Below are positions 16,518-25,261 of a stretch of DNA of 64,000 nt, piece after piece; the first letter of the stretch is position 1, and every line of letters begins with the position of its first letter. The translations under genes were made by a program, and so were the position numbers. The DNA is taken from assembly GCF_023701485.1 (NCBI RefSeq), contig NZ_JAMQBK010000060.1:248001-312000 (forward strand), read 5' to 3'. The notes beneath the pieces are model-generated. The model saw only the letters and a list, made by a program, of their open reading frames with translations, had not been told where the DNA came from and did no database searches. Source of the DNA: Aporhodopirellula aestuarii. GTDB taxonomy: Bacteria > Planctomycetota > Planctomycetia > Pirellulales > Pirellulaceae.

Positions 16518-16912
16518 GGAAACGACTCGCGGGCGGAGACCGGGGTGCTGAGAAAAAAGGAACAGGAAACCACGGCTGCGTCTCGCTTCGGTAAGTCCCG
16601 ACTGAGTGCGGTTGACGTTCGCGTTTTATTTCCGAGCAACTCAAGCTGCTCGATTTTGCTGGTTCCGTTGTAGGGAAGTTAGGACGCCACCTCGATGAGT
16701 ATGAGATCAAAGTTGATTCAATTCGGACGTGCTGAGAGACGCGGGGAAACTTAGTAGGGTTGTTCCAAAAGTTGCGATTGTGCGGGTTCTATTGCGAGGC
16801 AGTCGTGGTCGATCTCCGACATGCCATCAATGTGCGACCTAACCTTTGGGTGCTCACGGTGCGGTCACCGCTGCGCGCTCAGTCTCATTATCGGAAACCG
16901 GCACTCTCGGTC
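16518..16912. other. Divergent intergenic region
   Basis: Lies between two divergently transcribed genes. An open frame continues upstream of the kinase to 16760 from a TTG, but its residues are unlike kinase N-termini and I leave it out. I recognise no operator or RNA gene; promoters for both genes should be here. Confidence 0.4.
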
Positions 16913-19849
16913 ATGTCAATCGATTCATCCAATCAATCTTCACCGGAACAGACTCGCGCGATCGGTCCGCTCACCGGCAATCCGTCCAAGGAACCGGTTT
17001 CGGGATCGATCGATGGCTCACCGGAGTCGGCGTCGCCGGAATCGAGCAGCGATTCGAAAAGATCTCGGCGGCGTATTCGATCGGGTGTCCGTGGGTCAAA
17101 ACGTTCTCGTGCCCGCGGTGCATCGTCCAATGACGAATTGCGAGTCTCACGGAGTAATTCACCTGCGACTGCGCCCAATGGCGGGGCGTCGCGATATCAG
17201 ATCTTGGGCGAGCTCGGGCGTGGCGGGTGGGGCGTTGTTCAAAGTGCGATCGACAAACATCTCAAGCGTCCGGTCGCGATCAAACGAATCAGCGGGGCGA
17301 CACGGCCATCAAATAACGTTCGTGATCGATTCCTGCACGAAGCCGTCGTGACAAGCCAATTGCAGCACCCTGGCATCGTGCCGGTTCATGAACTGAGTGA
17401 AGACGAGACCGGGAACGCGTACTACGTGATGAAGTTGCTCGATGGGCAACCGTTTCATCATCTGATTCGACAGACACACACCGCAATGGGTGCTGCGTAC
17501 CACACTGCGGCTGTGAGCAGCGGAGTGCCGGAGACTGGTGCGTCGAAAGCGGGAACATCGAAGCGCGACGTATCGGACGAAACCGTCTCTGAAAGACGTT
17601 GGCTAATACGTGCAAAGCGGCCGCGTCCTCAGCGTTTGGCGGAGGCGGTTTTGCCGCTACTGGAACGTTTTATCGACATTTGCAATGCGGTCGCGTATGC
17701 GCACGAGCAAGGCGTGCTGCACCGCGACTTGAAGCCCGCCAATGTGATGATTGGCGGATTTGGCGAAACCATTATCGTTGATTGGGGATTGGCCAAGCGT
17801 TTGCACGAGGAAACGCCGATTCGTAATGAATCGGTTGTCGAAACCGAGTTGGATGCGGCGACGCGATGGATCGAAGATGCCGAAGGAGACACGGATTCCG
17901 CTCGCACTTCAGCCGGGTCGATTATTGGAACTCCCGCCTACATGCCACCCGAGCAGGCGTTGGGCAACGTGGATGGATTGACGCCCGCATCGGATATCTA
18001 TTCACTTGGCGTGATCTTGTATGAAATTCTGGTCGGGCATCACCCCTTCAAAGGTTCCAATATTGAAACCGCATTGCGACGCGTTCGAACCGGCGATTGG
18101 GTTTCCGCCAAACAGGTCCGCCGTGATGTCCCGCGAGCCTTGTCGGCAATCTGTGAACGGGCGATGTCACATGATCCCCGCGATCGCTATGCATCCGCGG
18201 AATCACTCGCTGATGACGTGCGACGGTACATCGCAGGTGAAGCGGTCCAGGCCGATCGTGAAAATTGGATGGACCGGATCGGTCGTTGGTGCCGTCGTCA
18301 CCGCACGGCCGCGATCAGTTTTGCGGGGACGTCGTTAGTTCTCCTTGTTGCGTCCTCGTTCTTTAGCTACTTCATTCACCAAGCGCACAACCAAGAACGT
18401 GCGGCACGTGTTGCGACGGAAGCGGCACACAAAGAATCGTTAGAGTTGTTAGGTGAAAGCCGCGTTGCTGCTGATGCATGGTTGATCGATTTGAGCGGAT
18501 CGCTCGAATTTTATCCCGGCTTGTTGCCGATTCGAAATCAGTTGATTGAGCAGGCGACCGAACACTACGAGGACTTGCTCAAACGAGAACAAAATGGCCC
18601 TTCGCCTTGGTCGGATGAAAACGCGTCCGAGGTGCTGCGATGGCGCCGTGGAGTCGAGCGATCCAAACTTCATCTGCGATTGGGAGACCTCTATCGGCTG
18701 CGTCAGAGTTACGACGTCGCAAGGAAGCACTACGAGAATGCTGAAAACGTCCTCGCATCGTTGCAAACGCTGGCGGACCCCGATCGCGATTCGTCCGAAG
18801 AAGTGGCGCTACAGAGTGCAAACGTCGCGATCGGAAAAAGGTTGATTGACGCCGCGATTGACGATCAAGAGCCCGCTCTCAAGAACGTCATGTCGTTTGA
18901 GCCGTACGAGCGAAGGGTTGAAGCGTTGTTGGCAACCTACGGGGTGACCGATCCGAACGAACCGTCAACGCAGGAGTTGCCCCGCCGGGCGTACGAGCTC
19001 GCGTCCTGCATGTCTCGGATGAATTTGGTGAGCGGACGAACTCCGTCGGCGGACATGGACTCGTCGATGGTCATTGCGTATTTCGAACGAGCATCCGATT
19101 GGGCGGAATGGCTGCGTCTTTCACGTGGCAAACCGTCCGATCACCGACTTGCGGTAACGACCACGACAGATTGGGCAACGGCAATGCAGAATGTCGGGCG
19201 TCACGCCGAAGCGATCGACGTTTGGCAGCAGTTGGTCGCGAATCTCGAGAAGCAGATTGAGCTCGTTCCGGATCGGATCGACTATCAGCAATCGTTGGCA
19301 CACGCGCGACTGCAATTGGCCAACGCACTAACGCGGACACGAAACCTGGATCAAGCGCGTTCGGAATATATTCACGTGATCGAAGAGCTGAATCACGCTT
19401 GGTCGTTGTCGGATTCCGATGGTTTCTATCGAATCAATTTGTCCGCGGCCGAAAGCAATTTGGGGATGCTGTTGGCGAAGGGGACGGACGAAGAACGCGA
19501 GCTTGCGGTGGCTCATCTTACGAACAGTCTGCGAACGCTCCGTCGCCTCATTCAAGAAGATCCAAACAGCGACGGAATCCGCCGCTTTTGCGAAACCAGC
19601 CACACGTTGGCGACCGCCCAATCGTCGCTTGCAGGGGTCGATGCCATGCCCGCTCTGGTGGATGCGAACGTCGGCTACGAAATTCTGACTGACTACGGGA
19701 TGTTGCTGCCAGGTGACGCGCAGCGATGGACGCGGGTCCTCGCCGAGCTGGCGAACGAATACGATCGGCGGGGTGCGACGCAGCAAGCGATCGATGCCCG
19801 CAACAAAATCGAACAGCTGAAGTCCGTGGGGCCGAGCAAATCAAGTTGA
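16913..19849 (+). CDS. Receptor-type Ser/Thr protein kinase with TPR-like C-terminal region
   Basis: A 978-residue PknB-type kinase. After a Ser/Arg-rich leader (1-90) the kinase domain runs about 95-440: GRGGWGVVQSA glycine loop near 101, VAIKRI with the ATP-binding Lys, HRDLKPANVM near 269, VDWGLAKR in place of the usual DFG, and GTPAYMPPEQA near 344. Two insertions are visible: about 60 residues in the hinge region and about 35 acidic/Ser residues before the GTPAY segment. One membrane helix follows (about 464-486, SFAGTSLVLLVASSFFSYF). The remainder is helical, with repeated LGDLYR / ALTRTRNLDQARSEY units of tetratricopeptide type, presumably on the outside. ATG 16913 fits the family better than the upstream TTG at 16760. 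An FHA-GGDEF gene lies 195 bp downstream on the same strand. Confidence 0.9.
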   Translation: MSIDSSNQSSPEQTRAIGPLTGNPSKEPVSGSIDGSPESASPESSSDSKRSRRRIRSGVRGSKRSRARGASSNDELRVSRSNSPATAPNGGASRYQILGELGRGGWGVVQSAIDKHLKRPVAIKRISGATRPSNNVRDRFLHEAVVTSQLQHPGIVPVHELSEDETGNAYYVMKLLDGQPFHHLIRQTHTAMGAAYHTAAVSSGVPETGASKAGTSKRDVSDETVSERRWLIRAKRPRPQRLAEAVLPLLERFIDICNAVAYAHEQGVLHRDLKPANVMIGGFGETIIVDWGLAKRLHEETPIRNESVVETELDAATRWIEDAEGDTDSARTSAGSIIGTPAYMPPEQALGNVDGLTPASDIYSLGVILYEILVGHHPFKGSNIETALRRVRTGDWVSAKQVRRDVPRALSAICERAMSHDPRDRYASAESLADDVRRYIAGEAVQADRENWMDRIGRWCRRHRTAAISFAGTSLVLLVASSFFSYFIHQAHNQERAARVATEAAHKESLELLGESRVAADAWLIDLSGSLEFYPGLLPIRNQLIEQATEHYEDLLKREQNGPSPWSDENASEVLRWRRGVERSKLHLRLGDLYRLRQSYDVARKHYENAENVLASLQTLADPDRDSSEEVALQSANVAIGKRLIDAAIDDQEPALKNVMSFEPYERRVEALLATYGVTDPNEPSTQELPRRAYELASCMSRMNLVSGRTPSADMDSSMVIAYFERASDWAEWLRLSRGKPSDHRLAVTTTTDWATAMQNVGRHAEAIDVWQQLVANLEKQIELVPDRIDYQQSLAHARLQLANALTRTRNLDQARSEYIHVIEELNHAWSLSDSDGFYRINLSAAESNLGMLLAKGTDEERELAVAHLTNSLRTLRRLIQEDPNSDGIRRFCETSHTLATAQSSLAGVDAMPALVDANVGYEILTDYGMLLPGDAQRWTRVLAELANEYDRRGATQQAIDARNKIEQLKSVGPSKSS

Positions 19850-20044
19850 TGATTCACAGGAAGACGCCGGTGGTGGAGATATCAATATGACCCGCACGAT
19901 CGGATGCTCAGTCTGCGTAAGGAAGCAAGTCGATGAACTTCGTGATCGTTCTTTTCCCGCGTCCCAACTCGTAACCTAGTTTTGAATCAACTGACCCCTT
20001 TTAGCCCAAATGCTCGGGCTAGTAACCTCCGCTGCGATTGTTTC

Positions 20045-20995
20045 ATGACCGATCTAATCAACCACAGTGTTCTTCAGCGTGTTCCGGCCCCCCGTCATTT
20101 GGTGAACGAGGCGGAAGCCGAAGCGACAATGCAGCAACTGGGCTTTCATACACCGGACGACGCGGTGGGCAATGAATCCTGTCTGGTTCAGATTTACCCC
20201 GCCGACGTGATCGATGGGATGTTGTTGCTCGAACACGACTTTCTAGCGATCGGACGGGACATTTCCTGCGACTTGGTGTTAGACGACGCCAGCGTATCGC
20301 GACGGCATGTGCAATTGATTCAAACCCTCGAAGGACACGCCCTGCAAGATTTGGGCAGTACGAACGGGACCCTGGTCAATGGCACTCCGATCGAAGGTCG
20401 CCACGTGCTGAGTTCGGGTGACAATATCTCGATCGGCAGTTTTATCTTTAAATACTTGTCTGCCGGAAGTGTCGAGTCGCAATATCACGAAACAGTCTAT
20501 TTGTCGCTCACCCGCGACGCGTTGACAGGGACGATGAACAAACGGTATCTGCTCGAATCGATGCAGCGTGAGATGGCCCGGTCGCTCCGTCGTTCTCAAT
20601 CGCTTGCCGTGGTGATGATGGATATCGACTTCTTTAAGAGTGTCAACGATACGCACGGGCATTTGGTTGGTGACGAAGTGCTTCGCGAGTTTGGCCGACG
20701 ACTGTTGTCGACATGTCGCGAAGATGACTTGTTGGCACGTTATGGTGGAGAAGAGTTTTCGCTCTTGATGGCATCGACCGAACGCGATGAAGCGATTGAG
20801 ATCGCTGAGCGTTGTCGAATGGTGATCAGCCAAGATCCGTTCGAGACCGCAATTGGACCGCTCAACATCACCGCGAGTTTCGGAGTTGCGTGTTACGACG
20901 GCGGTCAGACGATGAAAGCCCTCGAGCTGATCAAGATCGCCGATGATCGGCTCTACGAAGCCAAGCGAGACGGCCGCAACCGAGTCGTGTGTTAA
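20045..20995 (+). CDS. FHA domain diguanylate cyclase (GGEEF)
   Basis: A 316-residue soluble protein. Residues about 50-130 are an FHA domain, which binds phosphothreonine: IGRDISCDLVLDD, SVSRRHVQL and DLGSTNGTLVNG are all present, including the Arg, Ser and Asn that contact the phosphate. Residues about 150-315 are a GGDEF domain with MMDIDFFKSVNDTHGH and the active loop RYGGEEF at about 233-239. RxxD (REDD) lies exactly five residues before GGEEF, matching an inhibitory I-site, so it should make c-di-GMP with product feedback. ATG 20045 is chosen; an upstream TTG at 19982 would add 21 residues without homology. It sits 195 bp after a Thr kinase gene, a plausible source of the phosphopeptide signal. 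Confidence 0.92.
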   Translation: MTDLINHSVLQRVPAPRHLVNEAEAEATMQQLGFHTPDDAVGNESCLVQIYPADVIDGMLLLEHDFLAIGRDISCDLVLDDASVSRRHVQLIQTLEGHALQDLGSTNGTLVNGTPIEGRHVLSSGDNISIGSFIFKYLSAGSVESQYHETVYLSLTRDALTGTMNKRYLLESMQREMARSLRRSQSLAVVMMDIDFFKSVNDTHGHLVGDEVLREFGRRLLSTCREDDLLARYGGEEFSLLMASTERDEAIEIAERCRMVISQDPFETAIGPLNITASFGVACYDGGQTMKALELIKIADDRLYEAKRDGRNRVVC

Positions 20996-21151
20996 ACAGC
21001 GGATAGAGACGCGGGCGGGTACGACACACGCTTATCTGACCGATAGCGAAACTCGTCACGAGTTTGGGAGCTGAAGTTCGGCTGTCGATCGTTTTGAAGA
21101 CTTCCGCGACGACAGAATCAGCTCGCTTGCGTTGCGTGAACACGTTTTGCT

Positions 21152-22225
21152 ATGACGCGAAGCGTGAATTTCTATGATGCAGCGATTATCGGGGGCCGAT
21201 TGAGCGTTTTCGCCACGGTTGGTCGCTGCGCGATAGCTTCTGTTACTGCAATCGGGTTGGTCGCAGTTTCACCGATTGGTGTTTCACGCGGGAACGCTCA
21301 GGCACCAGTTGCGATGGAGCAGCATGGCTACGGCTACGACCCATACGTTGCCAGTAGCCAGTATGATCCGGGGGATATGATCGTCACGGATGAGTATATT
21401 CCCGTTTCAATACCGCTCGCGTTGGAGGTTCCCGTTGAGCGGTTTCGACGGGGTTTTTATCAGGGCAGTGAAGTCTCGTCGGGATACGTCCTGGGGCTCG
21501 GCGATCGTGCTGGTGGTTTGAATCAAACGTTCTTTGAGTCACGCGTGGCCGTGGGTGTGCCTCTGGGAAGTTTGAAGAACATCTTGGCGGTGAGTCCGTT
21601 TTTCCGCGTCGATTTGATCGACGGGCCGGCGACGATTGATGTTCCCGAAACGCTCTACAGCACCGGCGTGACGTTGTTACAGCGGAAGGAGTGGTCCGAA
21701 CGTGTTGCGACGACCGTTCTGCTAACGCCTTCGGTCCGGAGTGATTTCACGACCGGGGAAGACGCATTTCGGCTGTTCGGTTTGGGGATGGTCAGTTGGC
21801 AGTTGTCGACGGATTGGAATGTGTCATTGGGGGCGGTCTATTTCGATCGTTCCGACCTGAGCGTTTTGCCGGTGATCGGTGCGACGTGGACGCCACGGCC
21901 CTGGTGCAAATTGGATCTGACGATGCCGCGTCCTCGGTTGAGCTATCGGATGTGGAAAGAGGGCGGCCTGGCTGAAGCATGGGCGTACGTCGGAGGTCAG
22001 CTCGGAGGGAACACCTGGGCGGTCTCGCGTGATGACGGATCAAACGATGAGCTGACGATCGGGGAGTTACGGCTGTTGTTGGGATACGAGGTGATCCGCC
22101 AAGGCAACCGCGGTTTACTAGTCGAAGCCGGATACGCATTTAACCGGAGCGTCGAGTATGAACGGGCCAATGTCGAACTGGATCTGGACGACGGTTTGTT
22201 CCTGCAGGCGGGGTGGAAGTTCTAG
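21152..22225 (+). CDS. Predicted outer-membrane beta-barrel protein
   Basis: A 357-residue protein with a signal sequence (hydrophobic IASVTAIGLVAVSPIG, cleavage likely after GNAQA, about residue 50). The mature part alternates short amphipathic strands with turns and ends in Phe (FLQAGWKF), the usual last residue of an outer-membrane barrel. Blocks such as LGLGDRAGGLNQTFFESRVAVGVP and GLGMVSWQLSTDWNVSLGAVYF fit paired strands. It resembles DUF6268-type barrels, though this is from memory. Its TAG stop is immediately followed by the ATG of the next gene, so the two are certainly co-transcribed. Function unknown; a porin-like or structural role is possible. Confidence 0.7.
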   Translation: MTRSVNFYDAAIIGGRLSVFATVGRCAIASVTAIGLVAVSPIGVSRGNAQAPVAMEQHGYGYDPYVASSQYDPGDMIVTDEYIPVSIPLALEVPVERFRRGFYQGSEVSSGYVLGLGDRAGGLNQTFFESRVAVGVPLGSLKNILAVSPFFRVDLIDGPATIDVPETLYSTGVTLLQRKEWSERVATTVLLTPSVRSDFTTGEDAFRLFGLGMVSWQLSTDWNVSLGAVYFDRSDLSVLPVIGATWTPRPWCKLDLTMPRPRLSYRMWKEGGLAEAWAYVGGQLGGNTWAVSRDDGSNDELTIGELRLLLGYEVIRQGNRGLLVEAGYAFNRSVEYERANVELDLDDGLFLQAGWKF

Positions 22226-22960
22226 ATGAAGACACACAATCTTTGTCTGCCACCTCGCTCGCGACTTCGAATCGAGGTGATCGGTTGGCTAGTCATGATT
22301 GTGTTGTGCATGTTCACATTCTCACAATCATCGCAGGCACAATTGCCAACCGGAATTACCAAATCGCGCTGGGCGATGGATGATCCGGACTATGCCCAGA
22401 AATATGCTGATGGCGCTGAAAAAACCGACGTGCCCGGGAAGATCAAACAGGCAGCGGACGCGCGTTTCTTGAAAGATTCTTCGGGGCTTTATTTCTCCGG
22501 TGGACTGAGCGCGTTCGGGAAATCGGCGAATCCGCTAGGCAGTCTTGAGCTCGGTTACACCGGATATTGGACATCCTATCTCACAAACCGCACGGGATTT
22601 GTAGCGGCGGCCAATCTCGACGACTACTATTTTGGCGGCGAATTCGGGATGCGTTTTCAAACGCCAACCCGATTAGCGCCGTTTGCCGGGTTCGGCTTGT
22701 TCGCCGGAGTTTCGAGGACATCGGAGTCGGCCGACGATGACAATATTGACAATGACGACGATGGCTTCATCGACGAATGGGGCGAGGAAGAGGAATCGTT
22801 TGATGGGGCGTTGATAGCGGTCTATCCCGAAACAGGGATTCACTTTTGGTGGACGCCGCGGATTCGGTTGAGCGGATTTGGACGCTACATGGTCACAACC
22901 GAAGGCCGTGACGCAGATGCTTGGTACTACGGTGCGTCGATCGCGATTTTGTCGAAGTAA
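22226..22960 (+). CDS. Exported barrel-like protein with acidic calcium-loop motif
   Basis: A 244-residue exported protein. A hydrophobic segment at 19-34 and AQAQ-type cleavage near residue 40 form the signal peptide. The rest has strand-turn-strand character of a small outer-membrane barrel (GLYFSGGLSAFGKS, LELGYTGYWTSYLT, RLAPFAGFGLFAGVS). Between strands, residues 169-195 are extremely acidic and contain DNDDDGFIDEW (175-185), which matches calcium-binding loops of the thrombospondin-3/dockerin kind (D-x-D-x-DG-x-x-D). The start ATG abuts the stop of the preceding barrel gene without a gap. The pair may form one surface assembly; the loop would lie outside the cell. I do not recognise the family. 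Confidence 0.7.
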   Translation: MKTHNLCLPPRSRLRIEVIGWLVMIVLCMFTFSQSSQAQLPTGITKSRWAMDDPDYAQKYADGAEKTDVPGKIKQAADARFLKDSSGLYFSGGLSAFGKSANPLGSLELGYTGYWTSYLTNRTGFVAAANLDDYYFGGEFGMRFQTPTRLAPFAGFGLFAGVSRTSESADDDNIDNDDDGFIDEWGEEEESFDGALIAVYPETGIHFWWTPRIRLSGFGRYMVTTEGRDADAWYYGASIAILSK

Positions 22961-23080
22961 AGTAAAGCGGCCGTTCTTGTCCGTCGGATGCAGATCCGTG
23001 AGGTCCTGGATCACTCTCTCGTTTCGGGCACGAATCGTCAATTAGCTGCATCGCGCCTTCGGCCGTGCTAGATTAGCGGC

Positions 23081-25093
23081 ATGAGTTCATCTCCTGAAAT
23101 CGAAGAGCTTGTTCGTCAATGGCAGCACCGGACTCGGAGCGGTGAGGTTGGCGTTTTGAAGCGATTGCAAGAGGACCATCCTGAGCTTGCCGAGGAGATC
23201 GCGGCTGAGGTTTCTAAGCTGCAAGATCGGGAAACGAACGCGTCGGCATCGGATACTCAGCTCAGTCACTCGGCTTTCCAGACGGATGAATTCGCTACGA
23301 GGCTGCCCGAGAATCTAGAGCAACGTCGTGAGCGTGTTGAGCGCGACCGCATCCCTCAATCACTCGGTCCGCAGGGGCGGTATCGTGTCATTGGGTTGTT
23401 GGGAAGTGGTGCGTTTGGCGATGTGTATTTATGTCATGACGAAAAGCTGTTTCGTGATGTGGCGATTAAGGTTCCACGAACCGAGTGGTTGCGAGACCGT
23501 GGCAACGTCGCCGACTTCTTAAACGAAGCCCGCGCGGTTGCGGCGCTGCGTGATCCGGGGATTGTGACGACGCACGATGTTCTCGAAGAGCACGATGGCA
23601 CGATTTTGTTGGTGATGGAGTATGTCGATGGCGGCACACTGCAGGACAAACTCGACAAGCTGCCATCCCAGACGTCACGGATGGCAGCGTTGGGCGTTGT
23701 CGAGATTGCGAAGATCGGACGGGACATCACGGCGGCACTGGTCGAGGCGCACCGTTTGGGGTTTGTTCACCGTGATTTAAAGCCGGCCAACGTTCTGATC
23801 GGGCGTGATCGGTTGCGTATCACGGACTTCGGGCTCGCGATCTCGACCGCGTCCGATTCGCCCGCCAATACTGCCGGAACGCCATTGTATATGTCTCCCG
23901 AGCAGTTGAATCCTCGGAATTCGCAGCTCGATGCGAGGTCAGATTTGTGGAGCATCGGCGTCATTTTGTATCAAGCCTGCACCGGAAAGTTCCCCTTTCC
24001 CATGCCGTCGTCAGACGAGGAATCTGGTCGGAATCGGACCCGAGAGTTATTCCGTCGCATTCAAGAAGATCCACCCATTCCGCCGAGGCAATGGGACAAA
24101 TCGATCCCGACATCGTTAGAGCAAATCATCCTTCGCTGTTTGCAAAAGGATCCATCGAATCGATATCAAACTGCGGAAGAACTTGGTAACGACCTGCGTC
24201 TGTTGGCGGTGCCCGATGTTGCCGGAAGACGCTGGGAATGCCTCGCCATCCCTGTTGGTGGGTTCCTAACATTCGTTGGAATCATGGGGCTCGTCGCGAT
24301 TTACACCTCAATGTTGATGATCCCGCATCTGACCGTCAATGGGCTCGTAATGGACGGGATGAGTTCCTATATCTTTGCGGCGGTCACGTTGGGGATTGGG
24401 CCACCGTTGATTGCGTTAGGAAACTGGTGTTGTTGTCGGCGGGCAATAGCCCAACGGGCGAACGCACCCACATTGCCATGCCGTGTCAGTCGCTACGCGG
24501 TCGCATGCGTTGGTGTAGGATCGGCGACGGCGGGATGGGGTCCGCCCTCGGTTTTGTTGACGATCGTATTGGCGATTCTCGCTTGGCGAGATATTCGGCG
24601 GAAGAAGCATTGGCTGTCCGGCGGACGCCATGTGGTTGCAGGCTTAGTTCTCGCTTGCGTGTTGATGATCCCTTGGGTGTTCTGGTGGTTCACGTTCGTG
24701 AAGATTGCGGATTCGACTCGTTTGATCGAGGCTGCGGATTCGGCGATCACGACTTCCAATTACGGATATGCCGAGCAGGTACTCGACCAAGTCGCGAGCC
24801 GAAAGGATTCCTTTCCGATGTCGCACGCCGCGATCAGCGACGTCGCTTATGCGCTAAAGGTCCGTCTGGCATACGCGAAAGGTGAATACGAACGCGTGCT
24901 CACGATGGCAGGAAAACTCAAATCGACAAACTCGGTTCTGAGCATTGCGGACACCATGGTCGTCTTCATCCGAATGAAATCGCATGAAAAACTAAACGAT
25001 CAAGCTGCCGCAGAGCGTGATCGTGAGGCACTCCGCACCCTTGTTCCGTGGAATGCAACGCAATTGCCGGTTTGGTTGTCTCTTCCCGACTGA
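23081..25093 (+). CDS. Ser/Thr protein kinase with multi-span membrane region
   Basis: A 670-residue PknB-type kinase. Residues 1-95 are a charged helical region (VRQWQHRTRSGEVGVLKRLQ and on). The kinase domain runs about 100-375, with LLGSGAFGDVYLC at 104, VAIKVP, HRDLKPANVLI at about 229, TDFGLA, GTPLYMSPEQL and a canonical APE-like region. After it come four or so hydrophobic helices between about residues 386 and 550 (for example VGGFLTFVGIMGLVAIYTSM and VVAGLVLACVLMIPWVFWWF). The C-terminus is a helical cytosolic or periplasmic tail of about 110 residues with a tetratricopeptide look (YGYAEQVLDQVASRKDSF). All catalytic residues appear intact. It is transcribed separately from the barrel genes 121 bp upstream, and ends convergent with the S15 peptidase. 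Confidence 0.92.
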   Translation: MSSSPEIEELVRQWQHRTRSGEVGVLKRLQEDHPELAEEIAAEVSKLQDRETNASASDTQLSHSAFQTDEFATRLPENLEQRRERVERDRIPQSLGPQGRYRVIGLLGSGAFGDVYLCHDEKLFRDVAIKVPRTEWLRDRGNVADFLNEARAVAALRDPGIVTTHDVLEEHDGTILLVMEYVDGGTLQDKLDKLPSQTSRMAALGVVEIAKIGRDITAALVEAHRLGFVHRDLKPANVLIGRDRLRITDFGLAISTASDSPANTAGTPLYMSPEQLNPRNSQLDARSDLWSIGVILYQACTGKFPFPMPSSDEESGRNRTRELFRRIQEDPPIPPRQWDKSIPTSLEQIILRCLQKDPSNRYQTAEELGNDLRLLAVPDVAGRRWECLAIPVGGFLTFVGIMGLVAIYTSMLMIPHLTVNGLVMDGMSSYIFAAVTLGIGPPLIALGNWCCCRRAIAQRANAPTLPCRVSRYAVACVGVGSATAGWGPPSVLLTIVLAILAWRDIRRKKHWLSGGRHVVAGLVLACVLMIPWVFWWFTFVKIADSTRLIEAADSAITTSNYGYAEQVLDQVASRKDSFPMSHAAISDVAYALKVRLAYAKGEYERVLTMAGKLKSTNSVLSIADTMVVFIRMKSHEKLNDQAAAERDREALRTLVPWNATQLPVWLSLPD

Positions 25094-25261
25094 TCCCTCA
25101 TGTCGACTGCACGGTGAATCTCTGAGGCAACGATCAACAGCAAAATGGAGGCAGGGCGATGAACCAGACGGCCTTGAATGCGAATGTTTTCGACTTGTTT
25201 AAAACAATCTTCAAACACATCGATTTTCGAACTCCCTGCGATCTTCGTTACAGCATCCAGT

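Noticed and set aside
16760-16912. TTG-started extension of the first kinase
   Set aside because: Residues upstream of ATG 16913 look random; the ATG start gives the Ser-rich leader normal for this class.
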